The notes: generated from the letters alone by a model not told the origin. Counted from the first letter of the stretch, positions 14,200 through 20,914 are shown. The stretch: 21,970 bases of DNA from Actinomycetota bacterium (GCA_009923685.1 RFTA01000004.1:1-21970), one strand, 5' to 3'. Numbers and translations: made by a program.

Positions 14200-15006
14200 T
14201 TAACGACGCTCTACGTGATCGCGCGCTTGTGCCTCTATCAATGCCGCTCTAAGCCTTGCACCTTGTTCAACAAGGTCGGCAAACATCTGCATTGCATCTT
14301 GTCGGGCTTGCGGATTTCGCTGGCGACGTAGTGGCTCGACACGGTTCTCAAAAAGTGATACTTCATGATCAGCCGACGAACGCCAAGCTTTAAGGTGGCG
14401 AGAATCAAGTCCAAGTTCGATCAATTTTGCCGCGGCTTCCAAAATTTGCAGGTCAACTTGGTCGTAGAGTTCGGTTGCGCCAACTTTTTGAGCGCGGACA
14501 ATCCCAAATTTCTCGAGTTCTTTAAGAGTTTTTTCGTCGATGTTGGCTGCGACCAAAATCTCAGATCGGTTATATGAAGCCTCATCAACTTCGTCGCCAT
14601 TGTTCTTAATCGGCGAAATATTTGTTCGGGAATTCGCCAAATCAGGGGCCTTCGAAAGCTTCTTTACCCCGGCAGGGTGTCCCTGACCTCTTGGCGCAGG
14701 AATGTGCCCTAATCCACGGGGAGCAGTTATCTCGTCATCGCGCAGCATGCCATCGCTTGTGTCACCTTCGAGACGGGTTCGAATAACTTTGAGTGGCAGA
14801 TAATTGTCTTTTTGTTCACGCAGAATGAATTTAAGTCGGTCTACTTCAGCCTGAGAAAACTTTCGATATCCAGAAGCAGTGCGCTCGGGTTCGATCAGAC
14901 CTTGGCTCTCAAGAAACCTTATTTTCGAAATCGTGACATCAGGAAACTCTTCGAGCAAGAGTGCCAGCACCTCACCGATTGAAAGATAGTTTCTTGCCGT
15001 GCTCAT
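14200..15006 (-). CDS. MerR-family regulator in the Rv1828 position
   Basis: A 268-residue protein. The N-terminal MerR helix-turn-helix and wing cover about 6-80 (YLSIGEVLALLLEEFPDVTISKIRFLESQGL, then SGYRKFSQAEVDRLKFILREQKDNYLPLKVIR). A linker (about 85-145) follows, and then a second helical domain from YNRSEILVAANIDEKTLKELEKFGIV to the end, as in mycobacterial Rv1828. The linker holds a protein-level direct repeat, APRGLGHIP/APRGQGHPA (95-112), which is unlike the rest of the protein. No sensor cysteines are seen. It lies between garA and bfn, the order found in mycobacteria. The start is 21 nt after the garA stop and has no clear ribosome site. Confidence 0.9.
   Translation of the reverse strand: MSTARNYLSIGEVLALLLEEFPDVTISKIRFLESQGLIEPERTASGYRKFSQAEVDRLKFILREQKDNYLPLKVIRTRLEGDTSDGMLRDDEITAPRGLGHIPAPRGQGHPAGVKKLSKAPDLANSRTNISPIKNNGDEVDEASYNRSEILVAANIDEKTLKELEKFGIVRAQKVGATELYDQVDLQILEAAAKLIELGLDSRHLKAWRSSADHEVSLFENRVEPLRRQRNPQARQDAMQMFADLVEQGARLRAALIEAQARDHVERR
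14671..14724 (-). repeat. Protein-level direct repeat in the MerR linker
   Basis: Two adjacent 27-nt segments encode APRGLGHIP and APRGQGHPA. They share little sequence at third codon positions. The second contains CAGGG-ACA-CCCTG, a 5-bp inverted repeat. Confidence 0.5.
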
Positions 15007-15027
15007 GTCAGATCAATGAATGTTCTG

Positions 15028-15516
15028 TCATGACAAAATGTCGGATTTGCTAAAAAGCACCATGCGATATTTGCCTACCTGCAATTCATCACCATGCGTA
15101 AGTGAAAATTCATCAACCCGACTTTGATTGACGTATGTTCCGTTCAGAGAACCCAAATCTCTCACGATTAAAGTCTTCGCTGTCTTAAAGATCTCGGCAT
15201 GACGTCGAGAGACAGTGATGTCATCGAGCAAGATGTCGCTATTTTGATGTCGACCAATCTGGGTTTTTTCTTTGCTTAAAGTAAAACGGCTGCCCGTCAA
15301 GTCACCTGATCGCACAACTAAAACTGGATGCTCACCGATATCGCCGAGCCGAATCGACGCGTTGTCTTCAGGTCCAGGTAAGTCTTGCATTGGGTCAACT
15401 TGAGCGATGACCACAGTTCGCTCATCAGGCAAATCAAGAACGGCGCCACAAGACGAGCAAAACGACGAATTTGGAGGATTTCGATGGCCACAACTGTTGC
15501 AAAAAACATAAGCCAT
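15028..15516 (-). CDS. garA: GarA-like FHA protein with N-terminal zinc ribbon
   Basis: A 162-residue protein. An N-terminal zinc ribbon has C6, C9, C20 and C23 (CNSCGHRN ... FCSSCG). A linker with DERTVVI (31-37) may hold the kinase target threonine, T34, comparable with the phosphorylated N-terminal motif of GarA. A complete FHA domain runs from about 64 to 153 with GRH (88-90), SRRH (103-106) and NGTYVN (125-130). GarA/OdhI-type proteins bind and control 2-oxoglutarate and glutamate enzymes unless phosphorylated by Ser/Thr kinases. Placement next to gcvH and merR agrees with Rv1827. The zinc ribbon is an addition relative to the mycobacterial protein. A GAGGG at 15526-15530 is the ribosome site. 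Confidence 0.87.
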   Translation of the reverse strand: MAYVFCNSCGHRNPPNSSFCSSCGAVLDLPDERTVVIAQVDPMQDLPGPEDNASIRLGDIGEHPVLVVRSGDLTGSRFTLSKEKTQIGRHQNSDILLDDITVSRRHAEIFKTAKTLIVRDLGSLNGTYVNQSRVDEFSLTHGDELQVGKYRMVLFSKSDILS

Positions 15517-15521
15517 AAAAT

Positions 15522-15902
15522 TTAACCCTCAATCAAGCGTTGATATTGATCAAAATCTAACAGTTCACCAAGCGCCTCGTCAGATTCAACCAAAAGTTCA
15601 AAAAGCCAACCGTCTCCATATGGGTCTGAATTCAACGATCCGGGATTTTCAGTCAGCAACAGATTTGTATTCGTGATGATGCCTGAAATAGGACAGTGAA
15701 GGTCTGAGACGCTTTTTGAGCTCTCGATTTCGCCACAATATTCGCCCGATTCGAAACGGTCACCGATTCGTGGCAGTTGCACGAAAACAACATCACCAAG
15801 TGCATCTTGGGCGTAATCGGTCAGTCCGATACGCGCAATTGTGGAACTGAGCATCACCCACTCGTGGTCTTTTGAATATCTGCGATCGTGACGAATCTTC
15901 AC
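15522..15902 (-). CDS. gcvH: Glycine cleavage system H protein
   Basis: From the chosen GTG the protein has 126 residues, the usual length of GcvH. It starts with RYSKDHEWV, continues with IGLTDYAQDALGDVVFVQLP and contains the lipoylation motif ESSKSVSD with Lys63. A second conserved area is NPYGDGWLF-like (SDPYGDGWLFEL). The H protein carries the aminomethyl group between the P, T and L proteins. None of those is in the window, so they must be encoded elsewhere. The frame is open far upstream into pgsA, but those extra residues are a shadow of pgsA. The stop codon of pgsA (TAG) starts a TAGTTT box 5 nt before the GTG. Confidence 0.93.
   Translation of the reverse strand: MKIRHDRRYSKDHEWVMLSSTIARIGLTDYAQDALGDVVFVQLPRIGDRFESGEYCGEIESSKSVSDLHCPISGIITNTNLLLTENPGSLNSDPYGDGWLFELLVESDEALGELLDFDQYQRLIEG
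15526..15530 (-). promoter_or_regulatory. Shine-Dalgarno GAGGG for the garA-like gene
   Basis: GAGGG on the minus strand lies 9 nt before the ATG at 15516 and overlaps the end of gcvH, in keeping with operon expression. Confidence 0.5.
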
Positions 15903-15910
15903 GGCAAAAA

Positions 15911-16489
15911 CTAGACCTTTCTCGCCTGTCGACCAGCACGAAGATTTTGACGTATCACCGGCACATAAGCAAAGGCTGTTGTATACGAAAGAATCAGACC
16001 TGGGATCGCAAACACCCAAGCAAGATATAAGACGAGATCTGAACCTCGACCATAATCGGCCGCCAAAAGCATCAGCGGCACTGCGAACATCAACAAAAAT
16101 GTATACCGCTTGCCCCATATGCTCACGGCAAATCGTTGCATGCCGAAAGCCGTAGCAATCAACATAGCGAGGGCGACCGAAATTTCGCGCAACAGAACTG
16201 CGAGACCAAACCATATCGGCATTGAATCGGCAACCATGATCGCCATCACCGCAACGATAAATAAACCACGATCGACGCTCGGATCAAAAACGGCTCCGAA
16301 TGAACTCTGTTGGTTGAACTTGCGGGCGACCCAACCGTCTACCCAATCGGTTGCCCCAAGCGCGCCAAGAAGCCAAGCGGCCGCAGCCTTGTCTTCAACC
16401 GAAAATAAGAACCATAAGAAAATCGGCAAACAACAAAGGCGAAGCAGCGTAATCAAGTTGGGCACTGTGAGAATACGTTCGCCAGGCAT
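15911..16489 (-). CDS. pgsA: CDP-alcohol phosphatidyltransferase (PgsA-like)
   Basis: From the chosen ATG the protein has 192 residues. The CDP-alcohol signature D(x2)DG(x2)AR(x8)G(x3)D(x3)D is complete: D48, D51, G52, A55, R56, G65, D69, D73. Several hydrophobic segments before and after it fit the six-helix membrane fold. The likely product is phosphatidylglycerol phosphate, made from CDP-diacylglycerol and glycerol-3-phosphate, though phosphatidylinositol or cardiolipin synthases share the motif. In mycobacteria pgsA2 (Rv1822) is also a few genes upstream of gcvH. The frame is open to an ATG at 16543, which would overlap the divergent HIT gene. The ATG at 16489 has TACGCT exactly 6 nt upstream and is preferred. 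Confidence 0.88.
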   Translation of the reverse strand: MPGERILTVPNLITLLRLCCLPIFLWFLFSVEDKAAAAWLLGALGATDWVDGWVARKFNQQSSFGAVFDPSVDRGLFIVAVMAIMVADSMPIWFGLAVLLREISVALAMLIATAFGMQRFAVSIWGKRYTFLLMFAVPLMLLAADYGRGSDLVLYLAWVFAIPGLILSYTTAFAYVPVIRQNLRAGRQARKV

Positions 16490-16495
16490 ATTCAG

Positions 16496-16501
16496 AGCGT
16501 A
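16496..16501 (-). promoter_or_regulatory. Predicted leaderless -10 box (TACGCT) of pgsA
   Basis: TACGCT on the minus strand lies 6 nt before the ATG at 16489. With the HIT gene's box it forms a compact divergent promoter pair 17 bp apart. Confidence 0.5.
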
Positions 16502-16518
16502 CAAGTCGCATAATCGCC

Positions 16519-16524
16519 TACGAT
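16519..16524 (+). promoter_or_regulatory. Predicted leaderless -10 box (TACGAT) of the HIT gene
   Basis: TACGAT is followed by GTTTTC and the GTG at 16531. The spacer is identical to that of the gamma carbonic anhydrase-like gene. Confidence 0.5.
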
Positions 16525-16530
16525 GTTTTC

Positions 16531-16971
16531 GTGGCCGAAACATTATTCACCAAAATAATCAACGGCGAAATACCTGCCACATTTGTCTACCGTGACGTTC
16601 TTTGCGTGGCATTCATGACTATCAGCCCGATCACTACAGGCCACTGTCTAATTGTGCCAATAGAAGAAGTCGATCAATGGACAGATCTACCGCAAGCACT
16701 GAATGAGCATCTGTTTAACGTGGCCAAAATCATTGGACAAGCAACCAAGCAAGCCTTTGGATGCGAGCGAACAGCACTGGTTATCGCTGGCTACGAGATT
16801 CCACATTGCCATCTACATGTGATACCAAGTAATTCGATGGCCGACCTAGAGTTTGCAAATGCGCGAACTAACGTCGCACGAAATGAATTAGAACAAGCGG
16901 CCAACCGAATCATCGTCGAGTTGCGGCGCGCTGGTATCGCGGGCGCTGCGGCTACGACTAGCTCGGTCTAA
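16531..16971 (+). CDS. HIT-family nucleotide-binding hydrolase
   Basis: A 146-residue protein with the histidine triad HCHLH (92-96, in PHCHLHVIPS) and the usual N-terminal TLFTKIINGEIPATFVYRD (4-22), FMTISPITTGHCLIVP and so on. HIT hydrolases cut nucleoside phosphoramidates, adenylated amino acids or dinucleoside polyphosphates through a covalent His-nucleotide intermediate. This one is of the Hint/HinT-like branch. The last 84 bases overlap the end of the SRAP gene on the opposite strand. The C-terminal part (ELRRAGIAGAAATTSSV) is low-complexity and not needed for the fold. The gene is divergent from pgsA. Confidence 0.93.
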   Translation: MAETLFTKIINGEIPATFVYRDVLCVAFMTISPITTGHCLIVPIEEVDQWTDLPQALNEHLFNVAKIIGQATKQAFGCERTALVIAGYEIPHCHLHVIPSNSMADLEFANARTNVARNELEQAANRIIVELRRAGIAGAAATTSSV

Positions 16972-17592
16972 TCGACTTGTTGCCTCACTCGAAAAAATTT
17001 CATCCGAAGCAACGCGCAATAAATTAACTGGCATCGGCGCATCTACCGTCAGCCACTCATCGATTGTTTCGCGTTCGAGGATTACCGGCATTCGGTGATG
17101 TATCTCAGCAAGTTTATTTGTGGCCTCGATGGTGATTATCGTGCAAGTTTGTAGCAGCGAGTTATTCGTGTCTTTCCAAGTCGTCCACAGACCTGCAAGG
17201 GTCATCACTTGACCATCGCTTCTCGAAATATAGTGAGCCTGCTTCTTTGGTTTTTTAGTTTCACTAGGCAAAACCTGCCACTCATAGAAGCCTTGTATCG
17301 GTATCACACAGCGATGCTTAGTTAGCAGATTTCTAAAACTAGGTTTTTCTGCAAGTGTTTCACTGCGCGCATTGATCATGCTTGCTGATCGAGTTTTGTC
17401 TTTCGACCAACTTGGTACGAGACCCCAAGTCATAGTGCCGACAACTTTGCGCGAGTCGTCTTGCGTCAAGACATAAATCTTAGAAGTTGGTGCAACATTG
17501 TGATTCGGCTGCAATTCGATGCCACCGAATTCAGCCCCATATGTTTCTGCGAAGTCCTTGCCGCTTGCAATCGAATTAAATCGTCCGCACAT
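16888..17592 (-). CDS. SRAP-domain protein (SOS response-associated peptidase, YedK/HMCES)
   Basis: A 234-residue protein. Cys2 (MCGRF) is the residue that crosslinks to abasic sites in single-stranded DNA. The other active-site residues are N74-R76-E78 (INARSET), E104 (GFYEW) and H165/H166 (IHHRMPVIL). The family shields abasic sites by forming a DNA-protein crosslink. The MCGRF start is decisive because initiator Met removal must expose Cys. The C-terminus (from about residue 205) is Ser/Arg-rich and runs across the HIT gene's 3' end. It is longer than the core fold needs and may have been shaped by the overlap. Upstream, 7 nt separate it from the DUF554 gene. Confidence 0.93.
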   Translation of the reverse strand: MCGRFNSIASGKDFAETYGAEFGGIELQPNHNVAPTSKIYVLTQDDSRKVVGTMTWGLVPSWSKDKTRSASMINARSETLAEKPSFRNLLTKHRCVIPIQGFYEWQVLPSETKKPKKQAHYISRSDGQVMTLAGLWTTWKDTNNSLLQTCTIITIEATNKLAEIHHRMPVILERETIDEWLTVDAPMPVNLLRVASDEIFSSEATSRLDRASRSRSARDTSAPQLDDDSVGRLF

Positions 17593-17599
17593 GATTCAA

Positions 17600-18310
17600 C
17601 TAGTGGATGATGCCGTTCGGGGTGGCGAAAATCCATACCAAAAGCGGAGTCAATACGAGACCTGGCAGTAACGAGCCGAGTCGAATTTTCTTTATATCGA
17701 GCAGATTGATGCCAATTGCAATGACCGCCAAACCGCCTGTACTAAACAATTCGAGTCTCATGCGGTCGGAAAGCAATGAGTCAAGTGATGTACCGAAAAT
17801 CGTGAGCGAGCCTTGCACCACGAAGACGCTTACGGCACTAAAGATTGCCCCCACACCGTATACGGCGGCAAAAATAATCGTCATAAACCCATCAAGAGTT
17901 CCTTTGATTATGTACAACTGGGGTGTCTTACCACTTGCGTCTTCGATTGCGCCCAAAATCGTCAACGGACCTACGCAAAACAGCAGCGTCGCGGTCACAA
18001 AACCATTTATGAACGAGCTTTCTGAAGACTGTTTAGCGAACCTGCGACGCAACAACTCGCCAACGTTTGCCAAACGATCTTCAATTCGTAAAAGTTCGCC
18101 CAAAATGCCGCCGAACACCATGCCAACCAAAGGAAACACGATGTTCTGTGTGTCGATTACATCACGCAGGCCAATCGCCAATGTTGTGAGACCAATCACT
18201 TGAACGATGATCGTGCGGATTCTGTCAGGTATTCGATTTCCGATAACCAAACCCAAGACACCACCGCATAGAACCGTGACCGTATTGATGAGCGTGCCAA
18301 GTCCTCGCAT
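17600..18310 (-). CDS. DUF554 family integral membrane protein
   Basis: A 236-residue hydrophobic protein with about 6-7 membrane segments. The family pattern is visible in GLGTLINTVTVLCGGVLGLVIG (N-terminus), IGLTTLAIGLRDV, FPLVGMVFGGILGELLRIEDRL, GFVTATLLFCVGPLTILGAIEDA (C and G before P are typical), DGFMTIIFAAVYGVGAIFSA, and FSTGGLAVIAIGINLLDIKKIRLGSLLPGLVLTP near the end. It resembles YqgA and YdfK. Function is unknown; a transporter role is often guessed but not shown. It is preceded by the dehydrogenase gene on the same strand at 11 nt and followed by the SRAP gene. Confidence 0.9.
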   Translation of the reverse strand: MRGLGTLINTVTVLCGGVLGLVIGNRIPDRIRTIIVQVIGLTTLAIGLRDVIDTQNIVFPLVGMVFGGILGELLRIEDRLANVGELLRRRFAKQSSESSFINGFVTATLLFCVGPLTILGAIEDASGKTPQLYIIKGTLDGFMTIIFAAVYGVGAIFSAVSVFVVQGSLTIFGTSLDSLLSDRMRLELFSTGGLAVIAIGINLLDIKKIRLGSLLPGLVLTPLLVWIFATPNGIIH

Positions 18311-18321
18311 CGAACTTGTAT

Positions 18322-19284
18322 CTAACTGACGGGCGTCAATGCAGAACGACCATTAGCAATTTCAACCGCGTTATTTGCAGCTAGCATCGCCATCGCATTG
18401 CGAGTTTCTGTTGTCGCCGACCCCAGATGCGGAATAAGTACGACGTCATCGCGATCTAATAGACCGTCATTTATTTTGGGCTCAAATTCAAAAACATCTA
18501 GCCCAGCGCCCGCGATTTCACGAGTTGAAAGTGCCTCAACCAACGCTTGCTCATCAACGATCGGGCCTCTAGCCGTGTTGATCAAAAAAGCATCGTTCTT
18601 CATTTTCTTAAATTGTGCTGAGCCAAAAAGATGATGCGTGCTTTCATTTGAAGGACAGTGAATCGAAACCACATCACTCTCAGACAAAAGTTCGTCAAAC
18701 GAAACCTTTTTTGCGCCAAGTTCATTCGCGATTTTCGAATCAATTTCACTTCGCGAGTAGTAGATAACCGACATTCCGCAGGCTTTGGCTCGACGTGCCG
18801 TTGCGATGCCGATTGCGCCCATGCCGACAACGCCCAAAATACGGTTTGTTATGCCAGATCCGAGCATGTAATGCATACCCCACTGCCACGCTTGCTTGGA
18901 TCTGATGACTCGCTCGCCCTCTGCCAAACGTCTTGTGACCATCAAAATCAACGCCAAAGCTATGTCTGCGGTTGCGTCTGTTAGAACACCGGGCGTGTTC
19001 GTCACTGTTACGCCACGCGATTTACACGCCGCGACATCAATGTTGTTGTAACCCACTGCAACATTGCACACAGCCTTTAATTGCGCACCAGCGGCACCAA
19101 GAAGCTCGTTGTCGATCTTTTCGGTCAAAAGTGTCACCAAAATTTCGGCACCCTTAACCTGTTGCAATAATTCTTCACGGGTCATTGCTACGTCTTGAGA
19201 CCAAGCTTTCGGCGCGAAACCAGCGCTACGCAAAACCTCAAGACCAGCCGTTGGGATCTTTCCGGTGACGACGATCTGGGTCAC
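18322..19284 (-). CDS. D-2-hydroxyacid dehydrogenase (glyoxylate/hydroxypyruvate reductase-like)
   Basis: From the chosen GTG the protein has 320 residues. It carries the NAD(P)-binding loop GVVGMGAIG (151-159) and the catalytic triad of D-2-hydroxyacid dehydrogenases: R239 (NTARGP), E268 (DVFEFEP) and H286 (IPHLGSA). In the second domain VAVGYNNIDV (76-85) is typical of glyoxylate and hydroxypyruvate reductases. Arg at Rossmann strand 2 (YYSRSE, 176-180) hints at NADPH use. The GTG overlaps the aminotransferase stop (GTGA), so the two are coupled and may act together, with transamination producing the 2-oxoacid that this enzyme reduces. The frame is open to a TTG at 19299, inside the aminotransferase gene, but the GTG gives the normal family start. 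Confidence 0.9.
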   Translation of the reverse strand: MTQIVVTGKIPTAGLEVLRSAGFAPKAWSQDVAMTREELLQQVKGAEILVTLLTEKIDNELLGAAGAQLKAVCNVAVGYNNIDVAACKSRGVTVTNTPGVLTDATADIALALILMVTRRLAEGERVIRSKQAWQWGMHYMLGSGITNRILGVVGMGAIGIATARRAKACGMSVIYYSRSEIDSKIANELGAKKVSFDELLSESDVVSIHCPSNESTHHLFGSAQFKKMKNDAFLINTARGPIVDEQALVEALSTREIAGAGLDVFEFEPKINDGLLDRDDVVLIPHLGSATTETRNAMAMLAANNAVEIANGRSALTPVS

Positions 19285-20477
19285 TTCGACGACACCCAAT
19301 CTGCAAGGCGAGACAGGCCCTTTTCGATTTTGGCGTTGTCGATGCCGCTATAGGCAAGTCGAATGTAGTTGCCTTTTTCGTCGGGCGCTGGTCGTCCGAA
19401 ATGTCGGCGTGTACAAAACGACATGCCCGTATTATGAAGGGCGTCAAGGGCGAAATCGGCGAGGTCTTTATGGCCTGTCCGTGCCATTGTCTCGCTGACT
19501 TCAGGAAACACATAGAACGCACTATTGGGTGTGTGCACTTTCATGCCAGAAACTTTGCCGATTCCGGCGATCGTTGCGTCACGACGAGATTTGAGAACTC
19601 GCACGAGTTCATTTGCCCCCGATTGATCGCCGTTGATTGCTTCTACGCCGGCCCATTGCACGAATTGCGCCGTGCAACTTTCTTCATTGGTATTCAATTT
19701 TGATATGCGGTCAACGATTTCTTGCGGGCCGATGGCTGCGCCTAGACGCCAACCGGTCATCGCAAACTTTTTCGAAAACGTATAAAGAATTACGGTTCGA
19801 TCTTGCATTCCGGGCAACGAGACGATGCTTTTGCTCTCTCCGGCATAACGAATATCAAAGTATGCCTCGTCAGAAAGAACCCACAGATTGTGCTTGTTCG
19901 CTAAGTCGGCAAGTGCTTGACGCTCAGCATCTGTCATTTCTGCCGCCAATGGATTTTGTTGGTCGTTAAGAATTAATGCTTTGGTCTTGCTAGAGATCTT
20001 CGATTTCAAATATTCCAAATCAATTTGAAAGCCGTTTGGGGTGTCGAGATATCGATACGGAACAGCAATGCCGTCGTTGAATTCGATTTGGCTTTCGTAA
20101 ATCGGAAACCCAGGGCTCGGATACAAAACTTCGTCGCCGGGGTTCATCACCGAGCGTAGAAACTTGCCGATAACTGGTTTGCCGCCAGGCTGCACAGCGA
20201 TATTTTCTGGTGCGAACGACACACCGCGTTGCTTGCCGAGACTCTCGGCAAGTGCGAGTCGCAACGGTGCGATTCCGGCATTTGGGCAATAACCGGTCTT
20301 GCCTTCGAGAACCGCCCTTTGCATCGCCTCGGCGATATTTGCGGGTGTCGCAAGATTCAAGTCACCCAAATGAAACGGAAATACTTCATTGCCTTTTGAC
20401 AACCAATCTGCCGCTGTCGCTGCGACTGCAAACGCCGTCTCAGTGCCCAATCGATCTAAGCGAGTTGCTAATTTCAT
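19281..20477 (-). CDS. Class I/II PLP-dependent aminotransferase
   Basis: A 398-residue enzyme of fold type I. PLP residues are N175 (in NDQQNP), D203 and Y206 (SDEAYFD), K236 (Schiff base in YTFSKKFAMTGWRLG) and R244, plus a carboxylate-binding Arg in YIRLAYSG near 375. The usual NPTG turn is replaced by NDQQNPLAAEMT, which is unusual. The segment PGGKPVIGKFLRSVMNPGDEVLYP is typical of an aspartate/alanine aminotransferase-like subgroup. The amino donor is unknown. CAGGAG at 20482-20487 is a good ribosome site for the ATG. It lies 60 nt after tRNA-Pro on the same strand, and its stop overlaps the dehydrogenase start. Confidence 0.88.
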   Translation of the reverse strand: MKLATRLDRLGTETAFAVAATAADWLSKGNEVFPFHLGDLNLATPANIAEAMQRAVLEGKTGYCPNAGIAPLRLALAESLGKQRGVSFAPENIAVQPGGKPVIGKFLRSVMNPGDEVLYPSPGFPIYESQIEFNDGIAVPYRYLDTPNGFQIDLEYLKSKISSKTKALILNDQQNPLAAEMTDAERQALADLANKHNLWVLSDEAYFDIRYAGESKSIVSLPGMQDRTVILYTFSKKFAMTGWRLGAAIGPQEIVDRISKLNTNEESCTAQFVQWAGVEAINGDQSGANELVRVLKSRRDATIAGIGKVSGMKVHTPNSAFYVFPEVSETMARTGHKDLADFALDALHNTGMSFCTRRHFGRPAPDEKGNYIRLAYSGIDNAKIEKGLSRLADWVSSK

Positions 20478-20481
20478 GATC

Positions 20482-20487
20482 TCTCCT
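20482..20487 (-). promoter_or_regulatory. Shine-Dalgarno CAGGAG for the aminotransferase gene
   Basis: On the minus strand CAGGAG lies 4 nt before the ATG at 20477, the strongest ribosome site in the window. Confidence 0.55.
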
Positions 20488-20538
20488 GATTCAAAACTGA
20501 TCTACGAAAAACAAATTCTAGACAATAGAAAAAGTTCG

Positions 20539-20613
20539 TCGGGCTGGCGGGATTTGAACCCACGACCTCTTGTCCCCCAGACAAGCACGCTAACCAAGCT
20601 GCGCCACAGCCCG
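20539..20613 (-). tRNA. tRNA-Pro (anticodon GGG)
   Basis: The 75-nt cloverleaf folds fully by eye. The acceptor stem is CGGGCTG/CAGCCCG with discriminator A, the D stem GCGC/GCGT, the anticodon stem CTTGT/ACAAG with loop CTGGGGG (anticodon GGG), and the T stem GTGGG/CCCGC with TTCAAAT. The C1-G72 pair fits tRNA-Pro. The 3' CCA is not encoded, so it must be added. Several T residues follow on the minus strand. Confidence 0.97.
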
Positions 20614-20624
20614 AAATTCAATTT

Positions 20625-20638
20625 TTGACATCTGTCAA
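20625..20638. promoter_or_regulatory. 14-bp inverted repeat TTGACA-TC-TGTCAA before tRNA-Pro
   Basis: The two half-sites are perfect and lie 11 bp before the tRNA 5' end. Each half is also a consensus -35 hexamer, but no -10 box is at the right distance for the tRNA. It may be an operator or chance. Confidence 0.35.
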
Positions 20639-20644
20639 GGTATC

Positions 20645-20908
20645 TCAGATAAACAAAGACACCACTCGCCAGGACAAATAAGCGACCAACATTGCGACCA
20701 ACAATTTGAAGTGCCAAGGAACCCTTTCTTGGTTGCCATTCAAACTTGCCAGTTTTCTTAGGTCGAGAGTCTCGGGTGTGACAATCTCGACTATGGGCTT
20801 GCCATTGATATTGCTTTGAGAGATTGTCGATCCACATTTTGGACAATCGCCACTGGTAGTCAACGCGTTTGGCACAAAGTATTTTGAGCACTCTTCACAC
20901 CAAGGCAT
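20645..20908 (-). CDS. Small zinc-ribbon plus single-transmembrane protein
   Basis: An 87-residue protein. C4, C7, C22 and C25 (MPWCEECSKYF ... DCPKCG) form a probable zinc ribbon. The middle is polar, and residues 67-87 (FKLLVAMLVAYLSWRVVSLFI) form one membrane helix at the extreme C-terminus, so the ribbon should face the cytoplasm (tail-anchored). Similar MPWC.(E/D)C.(R/K) proteins occur in actinobacteria; the role is unknown. It starts 6 nt after the der stop, which suggests translation together with Der. No Shine-Dalgarno is visible. Confidence 0.8.
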   Translation of the reverse strand: MPWCEECSKYFVPNALTTSGDCPKCGSTISQSNINGKPIVEIVTPETLDLRKLASLNGNQERVPWHFKLLVAMLVAYLSWRVVSLFI

Positions 20909-20914
20909 AGACGA

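Noticed and set aside
15903..16214. N-terminal extension of the gcvH frame (about 100 codons)
   Set aside because: It is an alternative frame of pgsA. GcvH has its normal length and start from the GTG at 15902.
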